From the NCBI RefSeq assembly GCF_020921035.1, contig NC_063150.1, forward strand, positions 4,216,001 to 4,280,000: a stretch of 64,000 nucleotides of DNA, written 5' to 3'. This DNA is from Rhodamnia argentea (Eukaryota > Streptophyta > Magnoliopsida > Myrtales > Myrtaceae). The notes beneath the pieces are model-generated. The model searched no databases, was not told the origin of the DNA, and saw nothing but the letters and a program-made list of their open reading frames with translations. The position numbers and the translations under genes are program-made. Position 1 is the first letter of the stretch. The number at the start of each line of letters is the position of its first letter. Below are positions 52,716-64,000 of this stretch, in pieces.

Positions 52716-55700
52716 ATGGATTTCGGCGGGGGTTCCGGCGGGGACCACGACGGTTCCGACCCCCAGAGGAGGAAGAAGCGGTACCACCGCCATACTGCTC
52801 ACCAGATTCAGAGGCTTGAAGCGTAAGTTTTCTTTTTGGTCTTTTTGCATTTCTCTTGTTTGCACTAAAACACGCTACCTTTCTTTCTTCCATGATGTGC
52901 TTCTTTCTTCTTATTCAAAAATCTGAATGCTTTATGTCTGCTCGTGTGGAATTTTTCCGTTGCCCCTTTTGTTTTTCTAGTTGTGGGCGAAAGAGAATTT
53001 TGCTGTTAGTACATGTTTAAGTTACACTATAGCTTCTGCTTGTTGCTCTGCAGATGCTGGTCTTTGTGTTTTACTCTCTCTTTTTCGTTTTTTCATTTGA
53101 ATGATGCTGAGGTTCTGAGATTTCAATGCTTCCTCGTGTTTCTGTCTTGGCGAAAAAATGAAGGATGTTCAAGGAATGTCCTCATCCAGATGAGAAGCAG
53201 CGGATGGAGTTGAGCCATGAATTAGGATTGGCTCCGAGACAGATTAAATTTTGGTTCCAAAATAGGAGAACCCAGATGAAGGTTTCTTCACTTAATTCTT
53301 TAATTTACCTTTCTTTTGGTTGGGATTGTCTTGAAGATGATAAGTTTTTTGGTTTGCCTTTATTGCAACCTTAAACCCTCCTGTTATATCCAAATCAGGC
53401 CCAGCATGAAAGGGCTGATAACTGTGCATTGAGGGCAGAAAACGATAGGATTCGATGCGAGAACATCGTGATAAGAGAGGCCTTGAGGAACGTCATTTGC
53501 CCGAGTTGTGGCACTGTGCCTTCAGGCGAAGATTCCTACTTCGATGAACAAAAACTGCGGCTGGAGAATGCACACTTGAAAGAAGAGGTGAATTGAACTT
53601 GCCCAAGAATGAATCACTTAAATCCTTGTTCCACAGTTCTCCTGTGGTTTTGCATTTTGAATTCATGCATTTGGGCTCTCCTTTGTTTACTTCTCCTTTT
53701 TATTTTCCATGTTTTAATCTTTGTAGCTCGATCGAGTTTCTAGCATTGCGGCCAAGTACATTGGGAGGCCAATTTCGCAACTCCCACCTGTTCAACCAAT
53801 TCATATTGCTTCTCTGGATTTGACGATGAGTAGTCTCGGTGCCCATGGACTGGCAGGCCCTTCTCTTGACCTTGATCTACTTCCGGGCAGCTCATCTTCT
53901 GTGCCACATTTTCCTTTTCAAGCCGTTGTTTTCTCGGAAATGGATAAGTCACTAATGGCAGATATAGCAGCTAATGCTTTGGATGAATTTCTCAGGCTTG
54001 CTCAGACAGATGAGCCTTTATGGATGAAGTCTACTAGCGATGGGAGGGACACTCTCAATCTCGAAAGTTACGAGAGAATGTTTCCTAGAGCTAGTAGTCA
54101 CCTAAAAAATCCAGATGTCCGTGTTGAGGCGTCTAGAGAATCACGTGTCGTGATAATGAATGGTTTGGCATTGATAGACATGTTTATGGACTCGGTAAGT
54201 TCATCCCATATCTCTTATGTCGCCGTACGCTGAACTGAGGCGGCTTCTTTTCCTTGACTATTTGTTCGAACAACTTTGCAGAACAAATGGGCGGAGCTCT
54301 TTCCCACAATTGTTTCAGCTGCAAAAACAATCGAGGTGGTATCACCAGGACTGTTAACTAGTCAAAATGGCTCTTTGCAACTGGTAACTCATTTTGGAAG
54401 TCCTCATTCACTTATGATTTCCTGTTCAGCGGCATGCTTCAAATTAAATTCTCATCCACGGGAGAAAATGCAGATGTATGAAGAATTGCAAGTTCTTTCA
54501 CCGCTTTTACCAACTCGAGAGTTCTACATCCTCCGATACTGCCAACAGATTGAGCAAGGCTTGTGGGCTATAGCCGATGTTTCTTTTGACCTTTCAAGAT
54601 ACGACCAATTTGCTTCTCAAAGTAGATCTCAGAGACTCCCTTCAGGTTGCTTGATACAAGACCTTCCTAACGGGTATTCCAAGGTCGTTATTGAATTCCC
54701 AAGTAATTAACCTTCCTTCCTTTCCCCCACTCAATCCCTGAGAAAGTAAAATGTAATGTTGCGTGTGGCCCTACTTGAATTGTTGCTTATGTAGGTCACT
54801 TGGGTGGAACATGTGGAAATAGAAGACAAAGCCCCGATTCATCGGCTCTATAGAGACCTCATTTACAGCAGCTTAGCATTCGGAGCTGGACGATGGATTG
54901 CCACTTTGGAGAGAATGTGCGAGAGGATTGCCTGTCTAATGGTGACAGGTAGCTCAACTCGTTCCCTTGGAGGAGGTAAACCTCACAATTCCACTCAGAA
55001 TTCCCCTAGCGAGTCCTTAATCAGTCTAGTCCTTGAGGGATCTACTTAATGCATTTTCTTCAGTAATTCCGTCTCCCGATGGAAAGAGAAGCATGATGAA
55101 ACTGGCACAGAGGATGGTGAACAATTTCTGCGGCAGCATTAGCATGTCTTCTAGCAGGCAACAGCGTTGGACCACACTCTCCGGCTCAAGTGAGGTCGGG
55201 GTCCGGGTGGCTCTTCATAAGAGCACAGATCCAGGCCAACCTAATGGTGTTGTTCTTAGTGCAGCCACTACCATTTGGCTCCCGATTTCCCCACAAAACG
55301 TCTTTAATTTCTTCAAAGACGAAAGAACTCGAGCTCAGGTACCGACAATTCTCTGGCTGTATTCAATGGTTACTGTTCCATTGATCAATGTTGTCAGCAT
55401 CAACCGATTCTAGCAATTAATTTATTTCTTTTATGTTTAAATTATTTCATTTCAGTGGGATGTTCTCTCGAATGGCAATGCAGTTCAGGAGGTTGCACAC
55501 ATAGCAAATGGGTCACATCCTGGAAATTGCATATCTGTTCTAAGGGTACGGTTCTTCAGGAGCACGTAGTTTCCTAGTTCTCGAATTACATCTCTTCGGC
55601 TCCCTTCTTTCACGTTATCGTCAGTCAGAATTCGAGCTGTGAACTGGGCATTTTGTTTAAATGTTGCTACAGGCCTACAACACGAGTCAAAACAACATGC

Positions 55701-56071
55701 TGATACTCCAAGAAAGCTGCATCGACTTGTCGGGGTCTCTCATCGTGTACTGCCCGGTCGACCTGCCAGCAATCAACCTCGCGATGAGCGGGGAGGACCC
55801 CTCCTACATCCCTCTGCTCCCGTCAGGGTTCACGATCTCTCCCGATGGTGGGCCCGACCCTGGGGACGGGGCGTCGTCCAGCTCCGCTGCGGCAGCCGGA
55901 CAGGGGTCGACCGGGCGCTCAGGGGGTTCGCTGATGACAGTGGAGTTCCAGATACTGGTGAGCAGCCTGCCGTCGGCGAAGCTGAACCTCGAGTCGGTGA
56001 CCACTGTGAACAATCTTATCTCCACCACTGTGCACCAAATAAAGGCTGCCCTCAACTGTCCTGGCTCTTGA
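52716..56071 (+). CDS. HDG11: Class IV HD-Zip transcription factor, HDG11/HDG12 type
   Basis: Nuclear factor of the GL2/HDG group that controls epidermal and trichome traits. Ten exons: 52716-52822, 53164-53281, 53399-53587, 53727-54194, 54282-54383, 54474-54683, 54795-54975, 55064-55338, 55456-55545, 55673-56071; 2139 nt, 712 residues (Arabidopsis HDG11 about 722). After a short Gly/Asp N-terminus comes the homeodomain (about 18-77: [27 protein letters not shown]). The leucine-zipper-loop-zipper follows (78-150) with the loop CPSCG cysteine pair. A START lipid-binding domain begins at about 215 ([20 protein letters not shown]) and leads into the HD-SAD region ending [15 protein letters not shown]. 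The short N-terminus argues for HDG11/12 rather than ATML1/PDF2. A Ser/Ala/Gly insert ([16 protein letters not shown]) precedes the last block. All phases close. Confidence 0.93.
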
Positions 56072-59000
56072 TGGTATGGTCATCACTCTCATCACCATCT
56101 TGCTCTGCCACAACACAACAATAACAACTGTTTCTTCTCTCTCTCCCTCTCTGCCATAACTTTAAATTCAGAGATCAGAAGAATTCAAGGTGGAGTGAGT
56201 TCGATTTTGGGACGCTGGTGGGGAATTGAATGCAAAGGGAAAATGGTGGAGGGAGTGTTTGGTTAGTTGGGAGACTTTGAATGCATTCTCAACACCAATT
56301 AACTGCTCCTTCTGAAACTTTATTTGTTTGAATTAACACCAACTCAAGAGCCAAAGAGTGTTTTTTTTTTCTCCTTGTGGGGGTTTTGGAGTTTTGACAA
56401 AATTTACACAGGAGGTTCATTGGATGTTTCAAGAGAAGTCAAGAACGCACCATATACATGTGCGTGAGAGTTTTCTGTGTTTCTTGGGCCTATGTTGCAA
56501 CACATCAAGAGGGGTTGTATGGTTCGGGCATTGACTTCTTCTTCATGAGACTTTTTTATTATATGACCAATGTTATTTGAGCTCCATTTCAACTTTGCTC
56601 TCCCTCTCTCTCTCTCTCTCTCTCATGGTGAATTGTGAGGTCTTTGTCCAGAAGAATATGGGTGGAAGAGAGAAGGTTTTGGCATGGCTGCCAGATGGGG
56701 ACACAGTTTCTTGGAGAACATTCATGGGTTTCTCTGCTGAAGTTATGTGACAAAGCCCCTCAAATTGAATGTTGTTCATTGAAATGTACATCAAAACTAG
56801 GCCCCAAACGTACCCATTTCACCACACCCATGAAAGCCTTCCATCTCTTTCTTATGCTTGATTTTGCTTTTGAGCAATTATAAGAATAAAACAGTACAGA
56901 TTTCCATCGCGGTACCCTACGTTTAGGTTATTTTGCTTTAATTTAGAAAGCACAGTGCAAATGAATCGTTGGATCACTAAATACATGTTATAGGGACACG
57001 ACTCAATTGATACGTGGACGTATTTTTCGTTCGTTCTTGTAAGCAATAAGAGCGATCATTTTCAAAAAAGTGTTTTTCAAATATTCATTTTTTATTTTTA
57101 TAAGCGATAAGAGCGATCATTTTCATAAAAGTGTTTTTCAAATATTCATTTTTCGCAAAATAAACGGAATCTTAGTATACTCAAATCAGGTGCAAAATAA
57201 CTTTTTTTTTTTCACTTTTACCAAGTGTCATGTGGGTGCCATAAGTCCTTGCCTAGGGCTAAAATGAGAATGTCAAAGTCTAGATCTGAAATCTTGTGAG
57301 CTTCCTACTTTGGGTTAAAGACAATCAATACATCATAGCATATGACTGTTTGATATACTCATCTGTCCATGCCAAAGTGACAAAAAGGAGGCTGGTTGAA
57401 ACTAGCGACAGCCCTCCTCCATATGCCTTTGTTGGAACAAATTGAGAGAGAGAGAGAGAGATTTCTTCATGGTTTATGCACATCCTTTTCACTGAGCTGT
57501 ATCATCGTACATGTGGGCAAGTTCGCAAATAACTCTTTGCTCTCTAGACTGTTAAAGCAAAACCCTAAGAAAAGTCAAACCCGTAAACTTGACATTTATA
57601 CGTAAGACTCATTTCAAAAGTAATTAATATCATCTTAGGAAGTTGTCCTAGTGGTCATGGATGGTTGGTTCTATCTTCGCGCTCGTTTTGGCCAAAACAC
57701 ACATTCTTTATGTTGAGCAATCAGATTGCCCTTTGATCACAAGATTCGACGCACGTCTCTGAGGGAAGTAGCAACTCATTGATCATCAATTTGCTTAAAA
57801 GGGGTGTTATATATCAATTCATGTTGTTAATCATACATTTATATATATACATATGTATTCAATCTAAAACCTAAGAAATGGCGTGTTTCGGATAAAAAGA
57901 GTGTGAAAATAGCGTTTAAAGGTTGATATATCCATTTGATTTTGCTTTTTGTCTTGTATATTTATTGGAAACCATAGCCTATCGTTCATTCATCGACATG
58001 GTGGGATAGGCAAAGTTGGTGGAGAGGGATTCTTTGAATTCCAACCAAATACATCTCGACAGTTGATTGTGTAACATAAGTTTTCTAATTACATTTACTT
58101 CTTAAATTTGCTTCGATTCACGGCCTTTCCCATCTCTTCGTTAACGATAAACTCAATATACACTAATTAAGAAAAAAGAATTCTCATAAGGCCGCGCGTC
58201 ACGTAACCCGATTCTGAATAAAGCCGTCTACCGATATATGAGATCCCACATCCTATGAACCTTTCGCTGCATGACACGATGCGATGAACATTAATGTCAT
58301 ATGGTGTCCGATAAAAAAAAGAGTTAGTGGTCGGTTCGCCGAACGTCGCCTTACAGAGTGCCATATAAGTTCGACCCAATAAGCCTTCTTTTGCTCATGG
58401 TTTGGGGGCGTGAACGAATGAGCAAATGAGCAAAGGGACGAGGGAGACAGAGTCTTTATTGGGGGGAGCATTAAGTCGGCTGGTACTGCAAAAGAAACAG
58501 ACCCTGGACAAAGGTACAAACCTTCATCTCTCCTGTCCAAAAGTGCATTCAAAATCACTATCCAATCTTAAGGCTACACAAAAAGTACCCTCAGTTCCCT
58601 CTTTACATCACTTTTTTCACGGTCGAATTTTCATTTGAGGAAGCTTCAAGGCCCAAAAAGCAAAGCCACAAAACAAAATAGGGTAATAGGAAAAAGCTAC
58701 CAATGCTTCTAGCCGTGGGCTATAACGCTTTCACCACGTCTCGACATTTTCCGCAGACGAACGACGCGGACATTCGATCGAGAAAGCATGTTGGGCGACG
58801 GTCACGGCGATCCGAGCAAGTATTACTTGTAACTCGCCAACTATCTTCCCCCTATGCGTAATTAGACTCCACTTGGAAGACGCCCTCTTATCCGGTTACG
58901 TTGAATATTCGCAATGGGAAGTAAAATTACGTTCTAATTCAACTCATGCTAACTTAGATCAAGATGAAAAAAATCCATTGATAGAAGCATCTTTCGATGT

Positions 59001-59440
59001 TCAAGTTATCCCAATAGTCAAGGTAATATGTAATGAAGGCTTGCTGAGCGACGGAGATCCGGCTCCTTCATGCATGCTCCACTTGACTTCGGCGGATGTA
59101 GCTTGGTTAGTAGAGCTCTGCTATGGTCTCAACGCCCTTACGAGGTAATGATGAGTTGCACTCGCTCTAAGCCTGGCCCACACGCGGTTAGGAAGATTGT
59201 CCGCAATTTGAGGATACCATCCTCCCTACCCTGATTATCTCCCACACAAAAAAATAAAGAAAAAAGATAAGAGAAAAATCAAGTATCGGACTACACCTAT
59301 AGGCGACCGTCCGTCCTACAGCCGCCTAAAAAGGAACTACAGTGATATGGAATAAGAATCCTACAACAATAAATAGAAGTGTTTTTTCAAGAGGGTTTGG
59401 GATCTAAAGTCCCTTAGGCAAATGTATTGCGAATATTTTG
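56072..59440. other. Intergenic, no confident gene
   Basis: Holds the HD-Zip 3' untranslated region, (CT)n tracts at 56598-56625 and (AG)n at 57444-57462, and a 61-base tandem duplication at 57040-57160. An open frame at 58873-59148 (91 residues) has no family I recognise. No RNA gene seen. Confidence 0.4.
57040..57160. repeat. Tandem duplication, two units of 61 bases
   Basis: 'taagcaataagagcgatcat' at 57040 recurs at 57101 as 'taagcgataagagcgatcat'. Both continue 'tttca(a/t)aaaagtgtttttcaa' and 'atattcattttt'. Few differences, so it is fairly young. Confidence 0.85.
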
Positions 59441-59442
59441 GG

Positions 59443-60010
59443 TAGTTTTGAAAAAATGCAATTGTTTTATCAAAGGTCCCATTCCCAGGCCTTTGGTCCA
59501 AGACATGTTTGGAGATGCTTTAAGTTTTAAACATTTCCAAAATGCAAATACATTTTTTCCTTTCAACTTTGCTCTTATTAAACTTTCATAATTTCAAAAA
59601 TGTCCTTACCATATGTGATGTCAATGGCAAGGGTTCATGCAACCGACGAGGCCAAATCCGATTGCTAGTTAGCCTCGCTTGAGGTCTCGCGACCCACCGG
59701 GTAGTTGCTTCTGTCATTTGAACCAGGTGGTTATTGCATGGGTTCACGCGATTCGGGTGATGGCCGCTTGAGATCGCCCGACCTTAGGCGGGGCCGCCAG
59801 AGGCAAATTCGACTCGCCGCCCGCCGCTGTTGGTTTTGAGTTTCTTCTTTAAATAAAAAAGTAAAAGTGTTTTACAATAGCATTGTTTTTCCAAACGTCA
59901 TTCAAGTCAAAATTGTTTTTCGATGCATTTTTAATCATAACTTTTCAAACATTACTTGCACTTGGAAAAACTCCTTTAAGCTAAAGGACTTTGCTTTTTT
60001 TCAAAACTAT
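59443..60010. mobile_element. Possible non-autonomous DNA element with GC-rich core
   Basis: Short inverse ends ('tagttttgaaaaaatgcaa' at 59443 and 'ttgctttttttcaaaacta' at 59991) bracket AT-rich shoulders and a GC-rich core at 59640-59830. No target duplication was found and there is no frame. The core's composition resembles 17120-17460. Confidence 0.4.
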
Positions 60011-60060
60011 CTGACTTGTTTCTCAACATCAGCAATGCCAGATGGAAGAAAATGACCATT

Positions 60061-60068
<8 letters not shown>

Positions 60069-60105
<37 letters not shown>
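60069..60105. repeat. (CT)n microsatellite
   Basis: About 18 uninterrupted 'ct' units. A second tract of about 16 units lies at 61243-61274, in the leader of the DC1 gene. Confidence 0.95.
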
Positions 60106-60108
<3 letters not shown>

Positions 60109-60150
60109 AGCAAAGTTTTGCTTAGGGATTGGCTTGTTGACTTGTAACAC

Positions 60151-61018
60151 TAGGGGTGTGCATGGTTCGGACCGGTCTAGTCCCGATATGGAATAAGGGA
60201 CCGGACCAGTGGTCCCGGTCCCCAAATTTTCGGGACCAAGACCGGACCAAATCAGGAGCAGCGGTCCGGTCTCGTCCTGGTCCCCTAGTGGGACTGCTAA
60301 AATCTAACCCTTGAAATACAATATGCTTCGGTTGCATGTTAATTTACAATCTATACCCCCGATCGAATAAAAAAACACGTTGGTCCAATTTGCTCATCTT
60401 CATAATAAAGGCATGTCTTCACATAATGGTAGGTGTAACAATGACATTTGTTTAACCGCTGACACAATAGAGATATATAAAGGACATAATCGAAAAAAAC
60501 CTATCTCGCGAACACATACTAATAGTGATGTTGTCCACTAAACGGATTCCACATCCAAGCGGTGTACAGAAACAAAATACGGGATTATTCATTGAAATGA
60601 ACAACCAAAATGCATGAACAGTAAAAAATTGCTACCACTATATTAAATAAACCGATCGATTCATTTCTTTCTGAAAGAACATGCCAGAGTATACTCACCA
60701 CACAATGCATTGGAAAAGACCATAATAAATGGGATATACCGCATTCATAACATTGAAGGGCTGTTCGAATTTCAAGAAAGTACAGCCTAACAATGGAAAT
60801 GGCTCAAGAAATGAACATTGAAAATAAATGAAAACCTCATTTTTTTAATTGTATATATTTATATATATAAATAATTATATATATTATGGGTGGTTCGGTC
60901 CGGGCGGTCCAAGCCGGTCCGAGCCACCTGGAACCGAGGACCGAACCACCCCTCTCAAGGACCAGACCAACTCGCCTGGTCCGATCTCGGACCGGTTTGG
61001 TCCAGTTTGCTCACCCTA
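60151..61018. mobile_element. Non-autonomous hAT element, 868 bp, 8-bp target duplication
   Basis: The left end starts TAGGGGTGTGCATGG; the right end on the other strand starts TAGGGTGAGCAAACTGG. Both run into 'ggaccgg' modules. The flanking 8 bases TGTAACAC are identical (60143-60150 and 61019-61026). Subterminal 'ccggtcc' motifs repeat many times on both strands, as is usual for hAT transposase binding. There is no transposase frame; the middle is AT-rich. It ends about 330 bases before the DC1 start codon. Confidence 0.85.
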
Positions 61019-61087
61019 TGTAACACTGTTATAGCGCGCCACGTATCTTGTGCTCTTGGGCTCGCGTAGAAGGAGCATGCACAGCAG

Positions 61088-61236
61088 TTGACTTGGGCCC
61101 ATCGTTGACTTGTAGCCCATATGTTTTGCGGGAATATAACAAAGTCAACGATCTCTTATGTGCAATCCTGTACGGTACGTGCTAACCAGACGCGTGAAAC
61201 GTTGACTCAGGTACTACCCACGCTCCACAAAGTCAA
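61088..61236 (+). promoter_or_regulatory. Cluster of five W-boxes upstream of the DC1 gene
   Basis: TTGACT occurs at 61088, 61105 and 61202 on the plus strand. It also occurs on the minus strand at 61144-61148 and 61232-61236 (read as AGTCAA). W-boxes are WRKY binding sites, and five within 150 bases is far above chance expectation in an AT-neutral sequence. They lie 110-260 bases before the ATG, between it and the hAT element. Confidence 0.65.
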
Positions 61237-61238
61237 CG

Positions 61239-61278
<40 letters not shown>

Positions 61279-61346
61279 TCATCTTCCTCCTCCTCCTCTG
61301 AAGACGAACTCTCTCGGCCTGAACAATCTCCATCTAGAGAGAGAGA

Positions 61347-62545
61347 ATGGGAAGGCTAAGCTACGACCCACAAATCCAACACTTCAGCCACCCCCACACC
61401 TTGCAACTCTCGAACCACCACCACCACCAACTACCAACTTCTCTCTCCGTCTGCTCAGCTTGCCACCACCCGCTCTCCTCAGGTGGCGCGTGGATCTACT
61501 CGTGCCCGCCCTGCGGCTTCGCCCTCCACGCGTCCTGCGCCCAGTTGCCCCCTCTCATCACCCACCCTTCCCACCCCAAACACCCCCTCTCCCTCCTCCC
61601 CTCCCCCGCCTACCCCGGCGGCTCCTTCGACTGCGACGCCTGCAGCCGCCGCGCCCGCGGTGGCTTCAGCTACCACTGCGCCGAGTGCCACTTCGACCTC
61701 CACGTCGGGTGCGCGTCCAAGCCCCTCTCCGTCACACACCACCTCCACCCCCACGCCCTCGGCCTTGTGTTCTATCCGCCGTATACGGCACGCGGGTTCT
61801 CATGCGACGTTTGCCGTGGCCACGGGGCGTACCATTGGCTCTACCGCTGCGGCATGTGCGAGTTCGATGCGCACTTGGACTGCGCCACAGGTACGCACGT
61901 AGGTTTGAATCGGCCTGAAGTTGAAACATTTTGGCGAAGCAATGTAGGTAGATCAATAGATAGTCTTGACCTTAGATTTGCTATCGATCTTGGCCTAAAA
62001 AATTTGAAGTCTATCTAACCCTTCGTTATTTTCTTTTTATCGGTTATAGATAAATGATCGAATTGAATTATGTTAATACTAATTTCAAAGGTACAGCCAC
62101 ACAACCATCACCGCCACGGCCACAGCCGCAGCAGCTGCACTACAACTCATGTCCAGGAGCAATCAATAGCCATCTGCATCAATACCCTAACCAGACCGCA
62201 CCCGCCATCACGGGACCCACTACTCAACCGGGGCCGCCTAACCACATCATGCACAGTTATAGCATGGGAGCGGTACCCAACTCTCAGCCGCCACCCGCGG
62301 CAGCCGGAGGAAACAAAACTCTGATGGGTTTGGCGAGTCAGACCTTCGTCAATAGCGCTGCTGATCAGGTGGCACAGACCCTCGTGCAGGAGATGCTGAG
62401 TGGCATTAGCGGCGGGAACGTTAACGGTGACACTGGCTCCAGCTATGGCGGCGACGGTGGAGGAGGGGATTTTTCTTCTACATCTATTATGGGCGTCGGA
62501 TCATCAATCTTGAGCACCGTGCTCGGAGGGTCTTCAGATTCTTAG
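61347..62545 (+). CDS. DC1 (cysteine/histidine-rich, C1-like) domain protein
   Basis: Zinc-binding DC1 proteins are a large plant family with mostly unknown biochemistry; several are linked to stress or defence. Two exons, 61347-61890 and 62091-62545, give 999 nt and 332 residues. Three DC1 units are visible: about 12-64 (HPHTLQL, CSACHHPL, YSCPPCGFALHASC), 74-122 (HPLSL, CDACSRR, YHCAECHFDLHVGC) and 131-179 (HLHPHALGL, CDVCRGHG, YRCGMCEFDAHLDC). The last about 150 residues are a Pro/Gln then Gly/Ser-rich tail with SQTFVNSAADQVAQTLVQEM in the middle. The first exon is very GC-rich compared with its surroundings. If the 200-base intron is retained, a stop at 62016-62018 gives 223 residues without the tail. 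Confidence 0.9.
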
Positions 62546-63180
62546 GATCAGTAAAAATTCAAATCCAAGGTCACGACTCAGCTAATCGAATACAATGAAA
62601 ACCAGAAACCAGACAGAACCGCAACGTTTTAAGCTTATATGGTCGCGTTATCGAGTGCACGTACCTGATGGATTGAATTTGCAGTTTCTTTTGGTCAATG
62701 TCAACGTTTTGTGTTTCAGATTAAAGCTCAGCTTCCCCTCTCGCCCGAGGTCCGCCATTGATGCTAATGCTAGCTGGTTAATATCGAAAGATAAAATAAA
62801 AGAGGAGGTCATGATCAGTGCGAGCCAGTGATGCGTGTGCATGGTTGGAGGCTGAATTAGTCAACGGCTTGAAGAAGTCGCAGTTTGTAACAATGCAAGG
62901 AAAGAAGAGACATGGTAAAGGAAAAAGTCAACTACTTCGATGAAAGTCTCTACATTTCTGCTCATGCAATAGATGGTGATTTACATTCAAAGAATCTGGC
63001 ATTGCTTGAACGCTCGTACTGTCGTGACAACTGTGTTTAGCAACACAATGGATTTGGATTTTGGATTTAAGACCAGGAGGGAGTCAAAAAGATTAAAAAT
63101 GACGGTAGAGGAATGAAGATCAACTAGCTAGATACCCGTCCGTTATAATCATCAACTACAGACGGCGAATTGCTTGACAA
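62546..63180. other. Intergenic, DC1 3' region, nothing recognised
   Basis: Unique-looking sequence without a domain-bearing frame. Confidence 0.4.
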
Positions 63181-63326
63181 CTAGCATCAGCTCGTCTCAA
63201 CAGCCGAAGGAAGTTCAAATTTACCTAAGTCGTTAAGTAAAAACCTCAGAATCCGGCCGAGCAGAGAAAGCAAATCCCTGAGCTTGCAAGAAACGTTCAT
63301 GAAGCTGTAAAGGCTAAAAGAGTATG

Positions 63327-63572
63327 CTACAAATTTTTTCCTGTCATCTCGGGCATTTCGCTTGTCGAGTGTCGTCTTCCACACGAGAGTTTTGCATGTT
63401 TAAGACAGTGCGATGACATTGACCTAAAGAACACATCGTCCAAGTAACTGTCATGAATATGACAAGCTTCGTAGCAAGATTTAACCAGTTCAAGAGAAGC
63501 AACATAGCCGGGATCATTCTTCGCTTTAGCTCCTTTTATCAAGTAGGTCTGGAAGCCCATGAAAAAATTAAG
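63327..63572 (-). other. Unidentified coding-like stretch, possibly last exon of a gene reaching beyond the window
   Basis: On the minus strand an acceptor-like GGACAG (just above 63570) opens a frame of about 80 residues: FFMGFQTYLIKGAKAKNDP, then YVASLELVKSCYEACHIHDS, ending TSEMPEMTGKNL and stop. The composition looks like real protein, not low-complexity DNA, but I recognise no family. Another open piece lies at 63780-63968 on the same strand. If these are exons, the gene starts to the right of 64000. Confidence 0.35.
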
Positions 63573-63668
63573 CTGTCCACAGTTTCAGAGTGAGAACTAC
63601 TCTGTTCTCAATACAATCAAGCTGTCCACAGCTTCAGAATGAGAACTACTCTGTTCTCAATACTCGGT
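63571..63668. repeat. Tandem duplication, two units of 49 bases
   Basis: 'agctgtccacagtttcagag' at 63571 is repeated from 63620 with two differences. Both continue 'tgagaactactctgttctca'. This is a recent local duplication and would disrupt any exon read through it. Confidence 0.9.
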
Positions 63669-64000
63669 GCCTCTGAGGACACCAATCATTTCAAACTTGT
63701 AATTCACAAAAGATCTATGGAAGAAATTAGATTTTCCATGAAGAGGACAAATGATAAAAGTTAAATCATATTCGTGTTCCTACAACACCATGTTGCCTTC
63801 GGAGAGCATAACCTCAAAAGCTTCTCTCTCTCTCTCTAACGAAGACGGAAGATGCAACCATATAAAAGTGCAGTTTTCAGGTTCTTCAATGCTATCTCGG
63901 GTTCTGTTTTTGGATTTGGCGGAGCTCTGATCTCGGTTTGGCGACTTCCACAAATATAACCCTGCCATCCAAAAACTGGAGAAAGAAGAAGCAGTTAGCA

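Noticed and set aside
58873-59148. 91-residue plus-strand frame, considered as an organelle-derived insertion
   Set aside because: I could not match it to any mitochondrial or plastid gene I know, and there are no flanking exons.
61121-61918. 265-residue frame rich in Pro, Arg and Leu
   Set aside because: Out-of-frame shadow of the GC-rich DC1 first exon; it has no cysteine/histidine pattern.

Overview
This is a nuclear segment of a flowering-plant chromosome, from a eudicot. The evidence is five split genes with GT-AG introns, AT-rich intergenic DNA, many mobile-element remnants, and proteins whose closest remembered relatives are dicot ones. The style of repeats and gene content would fit a woody dicot such as a Myrtales species, but that is only an impression. 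There are no prokaryotic features, no CRISPR array, and I recognise no tRNA or rRNA gene.

Layout. Positions 1-3875 are repeat-rich intergenic DNA. Positions 3876-8939 (minus) hold a ten-exon PLP-dependent D-cysteine desulfhydrase / ACC-deaminase-like gene with a probable mitochondrial presequence. Positions 8940-18430 are a repeat zone. It holds inverted-repeat elements, a hAT-type MITE with target duplication, a frameshifted F-box/LRR gene remnant, and a decayed DNA copy of the desulfhydrase (16123-16636). Positions 19143-23069 (plus) encode a complete 294-residue PSTAIRE kinase (CDKA). Positions 24508-25124 (minus) encode TIM14/PAM18, with an intron directly after the ATG. Positions 28951-40819 (plus) encode a 12-coding-exon cyclic-nucleotide-gated channel of the CNGC19/20 type, 774 residues, with a broken LINE in one intron.

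Positions 40759-47470 are a direct duplication of the CNGC 3' end and its downstream DNA. One copy carries a nested insertion: a Mutator-like element with a 9-bp target duplication, itself interrupted by a probable solo LTR with a 5-bp target duplication. Positions 52716-56071 (plus) encode a class IV HD-Zip factor of the HDG11/HDG12 type, 712 residues. Positions 61347-62545 (plus) encode a DC1-domain protein of 332 residues. It lies just downstream of a hAT element and five W-boxes. The right edge holds a minus-strand coding-like stretch I cannot identify.

The genes are not a functional cluster: they cover cell-cycle control, mitochondrial import, ion flux, sulfur metabolism, epidermal patterning and probable defence. 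I found no convincing new biological system. The most informative signals are mobile-element insertions dated against empty sites, a long perfect-period hairpin (14172-14772), and gene-structure oddities. All exon joins were derived by reading splice sites and conserved protein order by eye; no database search was run.
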